Below, piece by piece: positions 46,074 through 64,000 of a DNA stretch of 64,000 nucleotides (positions are counted from its first letter, which is position 1; every line of letters begins with the position of its first letter). The position numbers were made by a program, and so were the translations under genes. This DNA is from Helicobacter apodemus (lineage in GTDB: Bacteria; Campylobacterota; Campylobacteria; Campylobacterales; Helicobacteraceae). The stretch lies in contig NZ_JRPC02000004.1 in NCBI RefSeq assembly GCF_000765745.2, positions 1 to 64,000 of the forward strand, given 5' to 3'. Below the pieces are notes generated by a model. That model was given only the letters and a program-made list of their open reading frames with translations. It was not told the origin of the DNA and ran no database searches.

Positions 46074-47065
46074 TTAAATTGCTCCAATATTCTTAAATCA
46101 CTTTCAAAAAATGACCGCAAATCTGGCACATTAAATGCAAGCATAGCAAATCTCTCAACCCCTAAACCAAAGGCATATCCGCTTACATTTTCATAACCCA
46201 CTGCTTTAAACACATTATCATCAACACTTCCACATCCCAAAACTTCTAACCAACCTGTATGCGAACAGACTCTACAACCCTTACCCCTACAAAATATACA
46301 ACTCATATCCACTTCCGCACTTGGTTCTGTGAAAGGAAAAAAACTTGAGCGGAATCTCACTTTAACCTCGCCAAAAATATATTTCAAAAAATCCTCTAGG
46401 ATAAATTTAAGGTTTGCAAAACTCACAAAATCCTTACCCTCTTCCACTACCAACCCCTCAACTTGATGAAACATCGGAGTATGTGTCAAATCATAATCAC
46501 AACGAAAAACATTCCCCGGACAAATCATACGAATAGGAGGCTTTTGAGATTCCATTGTGTGGATTTGCACAGGAGAAGTATGCGTTCGCAAAAGCTTATT
46601 ATCTTTAAAATAAAAGGTATCTTGCATATCACGTGCAGGATGATAAGAAGGAATATTTAAGGCTTCAAAATTATGAAAATCATCTTCAACTAAGGGACCC
46701 ATCTTAACCGCAAAATTCATGCTCTCAAAATAGCCTACAATTTTATCCAACATTAACATAATAGGATGACTTGCTCCCCTTAAATTAGAAGTATTAAACA
46801 AAGAAACATCAATTTTTTCTTGTTTTATCTTTTCTTCTAACTCTTGCATTGATAGCCATTCTTTTTTATTCGCTAAAGCCCTCTCAAAATCCATTTTTAA
46901 GGTATTTAATTCTTTGGCTAATGTTTTTTTAACTGAAGCCTCACAATTTTTAAGTTCTGCAAATTTAGCAGTTAAACTTCCTTTTTTTCCTAATACTAAA
47001 ATACGTATTTCTTCTAACTCTGCAGTATTTTTTGCTTTTTCTATTTTTAAAAATATTTCCTCCAC
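46070..47065 (-). CDS. pheS: Phenylalanyl-tRNA synthetase, alpha subunit
   Basis: 331 residues. An N-terminal coiled-coil (residues 1-85) is followed by the class II catalytic domain: RTHTSPVQI (motif 1 region), FHQVEGLVV (motif 2), and [11 protein letters not shown] (motif 3). It forms the alpha2-beta2 enzyme with PheT and holds the active site. It is the first gene in the pheS-pheT-aroA-ispH-rpsA string and divergent from the HIT gene. Confidence 0.96.
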   Translation of the reverse strand: MEEIFLKIEKAKNTAELEEIRILVLGKKGSLTAKFAELKNCEASVKKTLAKELNTLKMDFERALANKKEWLSMQELEEKIKQEKIDVSLFNTSNLRGASHPIMLMLDKIVGYFESMNFAVKMGPLVEDDFHNFEALNIPSYHPARDMQDTFYFKDNKLLRTHTSPVQIHTMESQKPPIRMICPGNVFRCDYDLTHTPMFHQVEGLVVEEGKDFVSFANLKFILEDFLKYIFGEVKVRFRSSFFPFTEPSAEVDMSCIFCRGKGCRVCSHTGWLEVLGCGSVDDNVFKAVGYENVSGYAFGLGVERFAMLAFNVPDLRSFFESDLRILEQFK

Positions 47066-47203
47066 AACTCTTTCCTAATTTAAAAATTTAAAATTATTGT
47101 ATTTAAAAAAATATTTACTTCGCTTAATAATTGGTAGTATTATATTAATACTTTAATAAAATAAGGTAAAATTTAGTAAATATTTTGGTTTTAAAGGATT
47201 ACT

Positions 47204-47584
47204 ATGACTGTTTTTGAAAAAATCATAAAAGGGGATCTGCCTTGTAATAAAGTTTTAGAAAATGATAAATTTTTAGCATTTCACGATATATCCCCAAAAG
47301 CCCCTATACATGTATTAGCTATTCCTAAAAAATTCGCTAAGGATTTTCAAGAAATCCCCCCTCAAGATATGGCAGAATACACTGCTTTTATTCAAGAGGT
47401 TACAAAAATCTTAGGTTTAGATAAAAATGGCTACCGAATTATTAGTAATGTAGGTATTGATGGCGGACAGGAGATTCCTTACTTACATTTTCATATCTTA
47501 GGTGGAACGAAACTGCGTTGGGATAATCTTGCACAAAATATCTCTGAACAAGAACGTTTAGAAGAGAGAAAAAAAAGCCTTTAG
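47204..47584 (+). CDS. HIT-family nucleotide-binding protein
   Basis: 126 residues. The fold is of the Hint type: TVFEKIIKGDLPCNKVLEND at the start, HDISPKAPIHVLAIPKK near residues 27-43 and YLHFHILGG near 93-101. The first histidine of the usual HxHxH motif is replaced by tyrosine (Tyr93), while His95 (the normal nucleophile) and His97 remain. Hint proteins hydrolyse nucleoside phosphoramidates. AAAGGA precedes the ATG. It is divergent from pheS, as in H. pylori. Confidence 0.88.
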   Translation: MTVFEKIIKGDLPCNKVLENDKFLAFHDISPKAPIHVLAIPKKFAKDFQEIPPQDMAEYTAFIQEVTKILGLDKNGYRIISNVGIDGGQEIPYLHFHILGGTKLRWDNLAQNISEQERLEERKKSL

Positions 47585-47590
47585 AGGCTT
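47571..47590 (-). terminator. Rho-independent terminator of rmuC
   Basis: Read on the minus strand, AAGCCT and AGGCTT pair around CTAA and run into a long T tract. It overlaps the rmuC stop codon and lies within the end of the HIT gene. On the + strand the same hairpin may also close the HIT transcript. Confidence 0.7.
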
Positions 47591-48944
47591 AAACTTCTAA
47601 ATACTCTTTTTTATAAACACTTGTAATAGATTTTTGCGTTTTTGCACCAAGTGCTTTAAGGGCATCAAATCTATTTGCTAAGTTTCCATTCCCACTTAAG
47701 AGCTTTTTATCCATTTCATCAATAGTATTATGTAGGGTTGTCGCATTTCTCTTTATTTTTTCAAAATCCTCTAAAACACCCACAAATTTATCATAAAACC
47801 TCCCAATATCTAAAAAAGCTTTCATAATATTTTCATCACTTTGAATCTTTATCCAAGTAATCTCTATAGTTTTTAATGCCATAAAAAGAGTATTTGGTGT
47901 GGTTAAATAAACTTTTCTTTGGTAAGCATATTGATAAAGGGCATTATCAAATTCTAAAGCTAAATCTAAAATATTTTGATAGGGGATAAACAATAAAACA
48001 AAGTCATAAGCATTAGCAACATTGGCATAAGGTTTTTTTGCTAATTCATCAATTCTATTTTTAATGTTTTTAGCAATCTCACTACTTAAAATATCCACTT
48101 TATCGGTCTGTAAAATATCTGGTAAGCTAAATTTAGAATCAATAACAATACTTCGTTCTTTGCTTAAATAAATTACTGCATCAGGGACAAATTTTTTTCC
48201 CTCATCATTAAAAGACTCTTGGATTTGATACTGCTCCCCCTCTCTTAAACCACTTTGTTCTAAAACATTACGCAATTGCAACTCTCCAAAATTTCCCCTT
48301 ATTTTCTTATCGCCCTTTAAAATAATAGCGAGATTATCCGCTTTTTCCCCAATATTTTGTGAATATCTAAACATATTTTCAATATTTGTCTTTAAAGTCG
48401 CCTCATTGTGAATAAGATTTTTGGAATATTCTTCAACTTTATGTTTAATAGGATTAAAAATTTCTTCTAAAATCTTTTTAGAATCGGTATTAAGTGTTAA
48501 TTGATTTTGTGCTAGGATATTTTTACTTTGCTCTTTGAAGTAATTTTGTAATTGTTCTTGCATATCTTGTTGTATTTTTTTATGCTCAACTTGTTGCATC
48601 TTTAAAGAATCTTTATAATTTATCTCTAATTGATGAAAGGCTGTTTCAAACGCAGCCTGTGAGGCTTGATATTTTTGATTATATTCCTCTTTTACGCACA
48701 AAATATCCTTTTGCATTTTCAGCAATTGTTCATCTTTACCCTCTAATTTGGTCTCTAAAGCAATATTGAGCTGTATCTGCTCATTAAGTTTAACGTGCAT
48801 ATTCTCTAAATCTTGCATATTCCTATAAAGAGTTTCTTTTTCTTGTTGTAATAAAATATTTTGCATCTTTACCTTTATAAAAAATATTCCCAAAATAACT
48901 ACCACTACTACTGCTAAAAGCAATAAAATAATAATAAAATCCAA
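47589..48944 (-). CDS. rmuC: DNA recombination protein RmuC
   Basis: 451 residues. One membrane helix at residues 3-23 (FIIILLLLAVVVVVILGIFF), a long coiled coil to about residue 140, then the RmuC nuclease-like domain with GNFGELQLRNVLEQSGL, VIDSKFSLPD and YANVANAYDFVLLFIP. E. coli RmuC limits inversions between short repeats; its biochemical activity is not settled. It ends in a terminator hairpin and is divergent from cfa. Confidence 0.93.
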   Translation of the reverse strand: MDFIIILLLLAVVVVVILGIFFIKVKMQNILLQQEKETLYRNMQDLENMHVKLNEQIQLNIALETKLEGKDEQLLKMQKDILCVKEEYNQKYQASQAAFETAFHQLEINYKDSLKMQQVEHKKIQQDMQEQLQNYFKEQSKNILAQNQLTLNTDSKKILEEIFNPIKHKVEEYSKNLIHNEATLKTNIENMFRYSQNIGEKADNLAIILKGDKKIRGNFGELQLRNVLEQSGLREGEQYQIQESFNDEGKKFVPDAVIYLSKERSIVIDSKFSLPDILQTDKVDILSSEIAKNIKNRIDELAKKPYANVANAYDFVLLFIPYQNILDLALEFDNALYQYAYQRKVYLTTPNTLFMALKTIEITWIKIQSDENIMKAFLDIGRFYDKFVGVLEDFEKIKRNATTLHNTIDEMDKKLLSGNGNLANRFDALKALGAKTQKSITSVYKKEYLEV

Positions 48945-49018
48945 ATAATCTTCCTTAAATTTATAGAACTTATATTCTATCCTAATTTTTAAAGTTTAAA
49001 ACTCTCTTTGTATCTTCA

Positions 49019-49037
49019 AAGAATGACAATCATTGAC
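49019..49037. promoter_or_regulatory. Candidate Fur box between rmuC and cfa
   Basis: AAGAATGACAATCATTGAC contains the palindrome AATGA-CAA-TCATT and matches the classical 19-base Fur consensus at 14 positions by my count. It lies 75 bases upstream of the rmuC start and about 130 bases upstream of cfa. Either gene could be under iron control; there is no further evidence. Confidence 0.45.
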
Positions 49038-49163
49038 ATTTTTAGATTATCACTTCTACTTTAAAAATTTGTAAATTCCTTTTATATTATAATTATTAAT
49101 TATATGCTAAATTTTCGATAGAAATTTATATTAACAAAAAAAATTTATTAACTGGGGATTTAA

Positions 49164-50333
49164 ATGTTACAAAAATTTTTTATTAAAAGCTTTATGAAAC
49201 AATGGAATTTTGGCAATTATACCATCAAATTTTGGGATGGAGAAACTGTAAAAATAGGGAATGATAAACCAAAGTTTTCTTTAATTCTTCACCAACCTAT
49301 TCCTTTTAAACTTCTCTCAAAAGACTTAAGTTTAACTTTTGCAGAAGCTTATATGGAGGGATTAATAGATATTCAAGGAGATTATGATGAAATTGCTAGA
49401 ATTATTTATCTTCACTCCAATAGAAAATATCTAAAAAAATATCAAAATCCTAATATTTCAAGCAAAATTGATCAAAATAAAGAGAGTAAAAATATCAAAA
49501 GCCATTATGATTTAGGTAATGATTTCTATAAAATTTGGCTTGATGAGACCAAAAGCTACTCGTGTGCGTATTTTAAAAATCCGACAGATACGCTTTATCA
49601 AGCACAAATTAATAAAATAGAACACACTTTAAAAAAGCTTAACTTAAAACCCGGAGAAAAATTACTAGATATTGGTTGTGGTTGGGGTTGGCTCTCTATT
49701 ATAGCTGCACAAAAATATGGAGTGCAAGTTACAGGCATTACTATTTCAGAAGAACAATATAAAGAAGCTAAGGAGAGAGTAAAATCTCACAAACTTGAAA
49801 ATCTTGTGGAAATTCGCCTACAAAACTATCAAGACCTACAAGAAAAAGAATATTTTGATAAAATTGTTTCAGTGGGGATGTTTGAACATGTTGGGGCAAA
49901 GAATTTATCCCTTTATTGCTCTAAGAGCAAAGAAGTTTTGAAACCTGGTGGAATTTTTCTACTACATTCTATTATGGTTATGTTTGAAGGAGAAACTAAT
50001 GCCTGGATAGATAAATATATTTTTCCAGGAGGTTACTTACCCTCCTTAAGGGAAGTTATTAGCATACTTAGTGAATTTGACTACCATCTCTTATTAGCAG
50101 AAAGCCTAAGATTTCATTATGCCAAGACTTTAGATATATGGGATAAAAACTTTACGCAAAATCTTGATAAAGTCCGATTGCTTTATGATGAAAAATTTAT
50201 TAGAATGTGGAGTTTATATCTTAAAAGTTGTGCTTCAGCCTTTAGAGTAGGAAGCATTGATTTATTCCAATTACTTATTAGTAAAGGTGCAAATAACGAA
50301 CTTCCACTAACCAAAGAATATATCTATCAATGA
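49164..50333 (+). CDS. cfa: Cyclopropane-fatty-acyl-phospholipid synthase
   Basis: 389 residues. Family marks: KNIKSHYDLGNDFYKIWLD near residues 110-130, SYSCAYF, the SAM-binding motif LLDIGCGWGWLSIIAA near 167, and ISEEQYKEAKERV. It adds a methylene bridge to unsaturated fatty acids in membrane phospholipids, which is linked to acid and stress tolerance in related bacteria. It ends 10 bases before the convergent fusA. Confidence 0.95.
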   Translation: MLQKFFIKSFMKQWNFGNYTIKFWDGETVKIGNDKPKFSLILHQPIPFKLLSKDLSLTFAEAYMEGLIDIQGDYDEIARIIYLHSNRKYLKKYQNPNISSKIDQNKESKNIKSHYDLGNDFYKIWLDETKSYSCAYFKNPTDTLYQAQINKIEHTLKKLNLKPGEKLLDIGCGWGWLSIIAAQKYGVQVTGITISEEQYKEAKERVKSHKLENLVEIRLQNYQDLQEKEYFDKIVSVGMFEHVGAKNLSLYCSKSKEVLKPGGIFLLHSIMVMFEGETNAWIDKYIFPGGYLPSLREVISILSEFDYHLLLAESLRFHYAKTLDIWDKNFTQNLDKVRLLYDEKFIRMWSLYLKSCASAFRVGSIDLFQLLISKGANNELPLTKEYIYQ

Positions 50334-50343
50334 TATTTGAATC

Positions 50344-52425
50344 CTATCGGCTTCTTTTCTCCATAATTTCTTTAGAAATATTACTAGGCACCTCGCCATA
50401 GTGATCAAATTCCATTGTATAAGTCCCTCTACCTTGTGTAGCCGAACGCAAATCTGTAGAATACCCAAACATTTCAGCCAATGGCACGAAAGCATTAACA
50501 ATCTTTAATCCCATCCTATCATCCATAGAATTAATCTGCCCTCTTCGTCGGTTAAGATCGCCAATAACATCTCCCATATATTCCTCTGGCACTTCTACTT
50601 CTACTTTCATCATAGGTTCTAATAAAACCGCATTAGCTTTACGACAAGCATCTTTAAAAGCCATAGAACCTGCTATTTTAAATGCCATTTCTGAAGAATC
50701 CACATCGTGATAACTTCCATCATACAAAGTAACCTTAAAATCAACAACAGGATAACCCGCTAAAACCCCATTTTGCATAGCCTCTTGTATCCCTTTATCA
50801 ACTGCTGGGATATATTCTTTAGGAATAACCCCTCCAGAAATATTATTAATAAATGCATATCCTGCACCTGGTTCTTGTGGTTCTAGCCTAATAAATACAT
50901 GCCCATATTGTCCTCGCCCTCCGGATTGTTTAGCGTATTTGCATTCTTGCTCAACACTTTGGCGGATAGTTTCACGGAATGCCACTTGGGGTTGCCCAAC
51001 TTCAGCTTCAACTTTAAATTCACGTTTTAATCTATCAACAATAATTTCTAAATGTAGTTCCCCCATACCTGAAATAATAGTCTGTCCAGATTCTTCATCC
51101 GTATGCACTCTAAAACTAGGATCTTCTTCGGCAAGCTTTGCTAAAGCTAAAGCCATTTTTTCTTGATCGGCTTTTGTTTTTGGTTCAACCGCAATAGAAA
51201 TAACAGGCTCTGGAAACTCCATTCTTTCTAAAATTACAGATTCTTTCTCTGAACAAAGCGTATCTCCCGTCAATGTTTCTTTTAATCCCACAAAAGCACA
51301 AATCTCTCCCGCATAGACTTCTTTAATATCTTCTCGCTTATTAGAATGCATTTTAAGCAGTCTTCCAACGCGTTCTTTTTTGCCTTTTGTAGAGTTTATA
51401 ACATAACTTCCAGATTCTAAACTTCCACGATATACACGCACAAAAGTAAGTTGTCCCACAAAAGGATCTGTCATAATCTTAAAAGCAAGCCCAGCAAATT
51501 CACCATCATCTATTGATTTTACACTAATTTCTTTGGTTTCATCTTTGGCATCTACACCACGAATATCTGCTACTTCAGTTGGGGCAGGTAAGTAGTCAAT
51601 AACAGCATCAAGGAGCGTTTGAACGCCTTTATTTTTAAAGCTTGAACCACAAAGCATAGGGATAATATCCATACTTAAACAACCCTTTTTAATCCCCGCC
51701 TTAATCTCATCTACACTTAATTCTTCCCCGCTAAGGTATTTTTCCATAGTGGCTTCATCTTGTTCAGCTACAGATTCAAGCATTTTTTCACGATATTCAT
51801 TAGCTTTTTCTACTAAATCTTCTGGAATATCTTCAATATCATATTTAGCACCCATTGATTCATCATTCCATACAATAGCCTTCATAGTGATTAAATCAAT
51901 AACCCCCTTAAAGCTATCCTCTGCACCAATAGGGATAACAATAGGGACAGGTTTTGCTTTCAATCGGGTAGAAATTTGGGATTCAACATTATAGAAATTC
52001 GCTCCAATTCTATCCATTTTATTAACAAAAACAATTCTTGGGACACCATATTTATTCGCCTGTCTCCAAACCGTCTCACTTTGAGGCTGCACACCACCAA
52101 CAGAACAAAAGACTGCTACTGCTCCATCTAAAACACGCATAGATCTTTCAACTTCAATAGTAAAATCCACATGCCCAGGAGTATCAATAAGATTAATTTG
52201 GTAATCTTTCCAAAAACAAGTTGTAGCCGCGGAAGTAATAGTAATTCCTCTTTCTTTTTCTTGTTCCATCCAATCCATTGTTGCTGCACCATCATGGACT
52301 TCACCAATCTTGTGGCTTACACCTGTATAAAACAAAATCCTCTCGGAAGTAGTTGTTTTACCCGCATCAATATGCGCAGCAATTCCAATATTTCTAATTT
52401 TATTTAATGGAGTCTTTCTTGCCAT
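50344..52425 (-). CDS. fusA: Elongation factor G
   Basis: 693 residues. GTPase motifs: AHIDAGKTT (P-loop, residues 16-24), DTPGHVDFT and NKMDRIG. Domain II to V follow in the usual order, with domain [13 protein letters not shown]. It moves tRNA and mRNA through the ribosome after peptide bond formation. It is the last gene of the rpsL-rpsG-fusA string; tuf does not follow within the window (cfa is convergent). Confidence 0.97.
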   Translation of the reverse strand: MARKTPLNKIRNIGIAAHIDAGKTTTSERILFYTGVSHKIGEVHDGAATMDWMEQEKERGITITSAATTCFWKDYQINLIDTPGHVDFTIEVERSMRVLDGAVAVFCSVGGVQPQSETVWRQANKYGVPRIVFVNKMDRIGANFYNVESQISTRLKAKPVPIVIPIGAEDSFKGVIDLITMKAIVWNDESMGAKYDIEDIPEDLVEKANEYREKMLESVAEQDEATMEKYLSGEELSVDEIKAGIKKGCLSMDIIPMLCGSSFKNKGVQTLLDAVIDYLPAPTEVADIRGVDAKDETKEISVKSIDDGEFAGLAFKIMTDPFVGQLTFVRVYRGSLESGSYVINSTKGKKERVGRLLKMHSNKREDIKEVYAGEICAFVGLKETLTGDTLCSEKESVILERMEFPEPVISIAVEPKTKADQEKMALALAKLAEEDPSFRVHTDEESGQTIISGMGELHLEIIVDRLKREFKVEAEVGQPQVAFRETIRQSVEQECKYAKQSGGRGQYGHVFIRLEPQEPGAGYAFINNISGGVIPKEYIPAVDKGIQEAMQNGVLAGYPVVDFKVTLYDGSYHDVDSSEMAFKIAGSMAFKDACRKANAVLLEPMMKVEVEVPEEYMGDVIGDLNRRRGQINSMDDRMGLKIVNAFVPLAEMFGYSTDLRSATQGRGTYTMEFDHYGEVPSNISKEIMEKRSR

Positions 52426-52484
52426 TTTCTAATCCTTTGGGATAATAAAGTTTGAGATTCTTTAAGTATTCGTAGAGATATCTT

Positions 52485-52503
52485 AAGAGGCTATAAACCT
52501 CTT
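52485..52503 (-). other. Small hairpin between rpsG and fusA
   Basis: AAGAGG (52485-52490) pairs with CCTCTT (52498-52503) in the 94-base gap. It may slow transcription or protect the message; no T tract follows on the minus strand, so full termination is not expected. Confidence 0.35.
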
Positions 52504-52519
52504 TATCATAATTATCAAA

Positions 52520-52990
<471 letters not shown>

Positions 52991-53003
52991 TTATTACCTC
53001 TCT

Positions 53004-53390
53004 TTAATTTTTAGAATCACTTTTAGCTTTTTTAGCTCCGTATTTACTACGTGAAACACTTCGTTTTGCAACACCTGCTGTATCCAATGCTCCGCGGATA
53101 ATATGATACTTAACACCTGGTAAGTCTTTAACCCTGCCTCCACGAATAAGAACGATAGAGTGCTCTTGTAGATTATGCCCTTCACCTGGTATATAACTAA
53201 TCACTTCAAATCCACTTGTTAATCGCACTTTTGCTACTTTTCTTAAGGCAGAGTTAGGTTTTTTAGGTGTTGTTGTATAAACACGCGTACAAACTCCCCT
53301 TCTTTGAGGGCAAACCACCAAAGCCGGAGATTTTGACTTCTTAATAACTTTTTTACGCTCTTTTCTAATCAATTGATTAATAGTTGGCAC
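53004..53390 (-). CDS. rpsL: 30S ribosomal protein S12
   Basis: 128 residues. [14 protein letters not shown] at the start and [18 protein letters not shown] near residue 40 are the family signatures; [12 protein letters not shown] near 86 is also present. The lysines at the two usual streptomycin-resistance positions (PKKPNS and VKDLPG) are the sensitive type. It follows rpoBC after 93 bases. Confidence 0.97.
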   Translation of the reverse strand: MPTINQLIRKERKKVIKKSKSPALVVCPQRRGVCTRVYTTTPKKPNSALRKVAKVRLTSGFEVISYIPGEGHNLQEHSIVLIRGGRVKDLPGVKYHIIRGALDTAGVAKRSVSRSKYGAKKAKSDSKN

Positions 53391-53483
53391 TTGTCTTCCT
53401 TCCTATGAAATTTTAATAGAGAAAATGAAAGGGATTATAGGCAAATCACACTTTATTTCTACTTAAATTAAGGCTTAAATAAC

Positions 53484-62581
<9,098 letters not shown>

Positions 62582-62602
62582 AGCATTCTCCTAAAATTTA
62601 AA

Positions 62603-63085
62603 TTATTCTGCTTCTTTTTGTTTGCGTAAATTATCCAATCCCGTAACGAAATAACGAGCAGGAGCAGTCCAAATGGACAACAACATACCAATAAGTTCTT
62701 CTTTTGAAGGTAATTTAGAAACTGCTTCAATATGTTTTAAATCAACAATAACTCCTTCAAAATAACCTGATTTAATCACAAGTTTTCCATTAATAGAGCT
62801 AGAAAACTTACAAATTATTTTTGCAAGAGAAATTTGATCTTCACTCCAAACAAAAATATTATTGTCTTTGAGATCTAAACCTTCAATTCCAGAATTTTTT
62901 AAAGCAATAGTCGCTAAAGTATTTTTAATAACTTGCACCTTTGCATTAGATTCTCTTGCACTTTGCCTTAAAGCTTCAAGCTCTTTTACACTTAAGCCTT
63001 TATAATCGCAAATAGCAATGGCATTAGAACCCTTAAAATCTGCACTTAATCTCTCAATAAGAGTGGTTTTTTCTACTTTTGTCAC
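62603..63085 (-). CDS. rplJ: 50S ribosomal protein L10
   Basis: 160 residues when started at the GTG at 63085. AAAGGAGG stands six bases before that GTG; a TTG two codons upstream (63091) would be only one base from the same ribosome site and is unlikely. [17 protein letters not shown] and [20 protein letters not shown] match L10. It anchors the L7/L12 stalk and usually represses its own operon by binding the leader RNA. Confidence 0.93.
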   Translation of the reverse strand: MTKVEKTTLIERLSADFKGSNAIAICDYKGLSVKELEALRQSARESNAKVQVIKNTLATIALKNSGIEGLDLKDNNIFVWSEDQISLAKIICKFSSSINGKLVIKSGYFEGVIVDLKHIEAVSKLPSKEELIGMLLSIWTAPARYFVTGLDNLRKQKEAE

Positions 63086-63095
63086 TTTCAACCTC

Positions 63096-63109
63096 CTTTC
63101 AGACGAAAG
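63096..63109 (-). promoter_or_regulatory. Hairpin next to the rplJ ribosome site
   Basis: On the minus strand CTTTC and GAAAG pair around GTCT; the 3' arm ends directly at the GGAGG of rplJ. A leader hairpin there could help L10-mediated translational control, which is known for rplJ in other bacteria. The stem is only five base pairs. Confidence 0.35.
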
Positions 63110-63177
63110 ACTTATATAGGGTAGATTTTAAGCAAAAGCCCCTATAGTCATTAGCCTAAGATAAAAACAAGAATAAA

Positions 63178-63882
63178 TTATTTCATATCCATTAACTCTT
63201 GAGAATCCAAAGTAAGTGATGGACTCATTGTCAATGATAAAGTTGCATTTTTTATATATTTGCCTTTGGCAGTAGCAGGTTTTTGCTTATTAATGCTTTT
63301 AACTAAAGCAATAATATTTTCCTCTATTTTTTTAGAATCAAAACTTGCTTTCCCAACAGGTGCATGGATAATACCTTTTTTATCAACACGATAATTAACC
63401 TGACCACTTTTTGCATTACTCACTGCCTTGCTAATATCCATAGTAACAGTTCCAGTTTTGGGGTTTGGCATTAGACCTTTTGGTCCTAAAATCCTACCTA
63501 CTTTTCCAACCAAAGCCATCATATCAGGAGTTGCAATAACCATATCAAAGTTTAAATCTCCACCTTTAATCTGTTCTGCTAAATCCTCATCTCCTACGAC
63601 ATCTGCACCCGCACTTTTTGCTTCATCTGCTTTTGCACCTTTTGCAAATACCGCAACACGAACTCTTTTACCTGTCCCATTGGGCAAAACAACAGCACCA
63701 CGAATCATTTGATCAGCGTGTCTAGGATCTACACCCAAACTTAATGCAATTTCAATGGTTTCATCAAATTTAGCAGAAGCTAAATCTTTCACTTTTGCAG
63801 AAGCGGTTGTAATATCGTATATCTTTTTACAATCTACTTTATTAAGTAAATTTTGCATTCTTTTTGTTAATTTTTTCGCCAT
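63178..63882 (-). CDS. rplA: 50S ribosomal protein L1
   Basis: 234 residues. [17 protein letters not shown] at the start and the signature around [21 protein letters not shown] near residues 130-152. It binds 23S rRNA at the E-site stalk and in many bacteria represses the rplKA message. It follows rplK after 23 bases. Confidence 0.97.
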   Translation of the reverse strand: MAKKLTKRMQNLLNKVDCKKIYDITTASAKVKDLASAKFDETIEIALSLGVDPRHADQMIRGAVVLPNGTGKRVRVAVFAKGAKADEAKSAGADVVGDEDLAEQIKGGDLNFDMVIATPDMMALVGKVGRILGPKGLMPNPKTGTVTMDISKAVSNAKSGQVNYRVDKKGIIHAPVGKASFDSKKIEENIIALVKSINKQKPATAKGKYIKNATLSLTMSPSLTLDSQELMDMK

Positions 63883-63905
63883 TTTTTATACTCCAACGCG
63901 TCTTT

Positions 63906-64000
63906 TTAATCTACAACTTCAATACCCATACTTCTAGCACTTCCTTCAACGATCTTAATAGCCGCCTCTTGGGAAGTAGCATTTAAATCATCCATTTTTG
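63906..64000 (-). CDS. rplK: 50S ribosomal protein L11, C-terminal end only
   Basis: The minus strand from the window edge reads [20 protein letters not shown], then [10 protein letters not shown] and a TAA at 63906. This is the C-terminal domain of L11 (the usual end is GTARSMGIxV). The gene starts outside the window. Its place before rplA is the normal one. Confidence 0.93.
   Translation of the reverse strand, partial: KMDDLNATSQEAAIKIVEGSARSMGIEVVD

Overview
The window looks like a chromosomal segment of a Campylobacterota species, most probably a Helicobacter, possibly of the enterohepatic type. DNA is AT-rich. The strongest marker is a single uninterrupted reading frame joining RNA polymerase beta and beta-prime (53484-62135), a fusion known from Helicobacter and Wolinella. 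Two gene orders also recall Helicobacter pylori: serA / small membrane protein / rpsA / ispH / aroA / pheT / pheS / HIT protein, and nrdB close to pcm. Assignment to a species is not possible from reading alone.

Layout. 1-1870 is an accessory edge: the 3' end of an outer-membrane beta-barrel (probably autotransporter) gene, a large nested hairpin, GT-rich repeats, an S24/LexA-like repressor broken by a one-base frameshift in its HTH region, and six copies of TTTTGTGA. 1872-24508 is mostly housekeeping and respiration: LysR + YeiH exporter, ubiX, flgA, copper ATPase copA, nrdB, a nitrilase-family hydrolase, pcm, a sulfotransferase-like protein, ribB(A), rhodanese, hemD, a MATE pump, aspA-dcuA (aspartate to fumarate, with C4-dicarboxylate exchange), an M48 lipoprotein protease, a succinate-semialdehyde dehydrogenase, a sulfite dehydrogenase pair (sorAB), yqhA, hemE and a SprA-like protease. 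24598-31601 holds a YceI protein, the iron(III) ABC transporter fbpABC behind a candidate Fur box, bioD, a TauE/SafE exporter and a YnfA protein.

31602-35830 is the most unusual part: a restriction-modification island with an intact beta-class DNA methyltransferase and an HNH-type nuclease, followed by about 2 kb of decayed genes. These remnants include an ORF carrying an A9-G12 tract, the C-terminus of a second DNA methyltransferase, an ImmA/IrrE-like metallopeptidase with frameshifts, and an unidentified short gene. A further unidentified remnant lies upstream of the methyltransferase. Then come a siderophore-esterase-like protein, an acetyltransferase and tRNA-Leu(CAA).

37763-64000 is core translation and transcription: serA to pheS on the minus strand, HIT, rmuC, cfa, then fusA, rpsG, rpsL, rpoBC, rplL, rplJ, rplA and the end of rplK, all on the minus strand. 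This is a merged rplKAJL-rpoBC-rpsLG-fusA block.

I found no clearly new multi-gene system. The best leads are the decaying restriction-modification island with its homopolymer tract, the frameshifted repressor beside a short-repeat array, the nested hairpin at 461-535, the sulfotransferase-like gene, and a few short unlisted ORFs.
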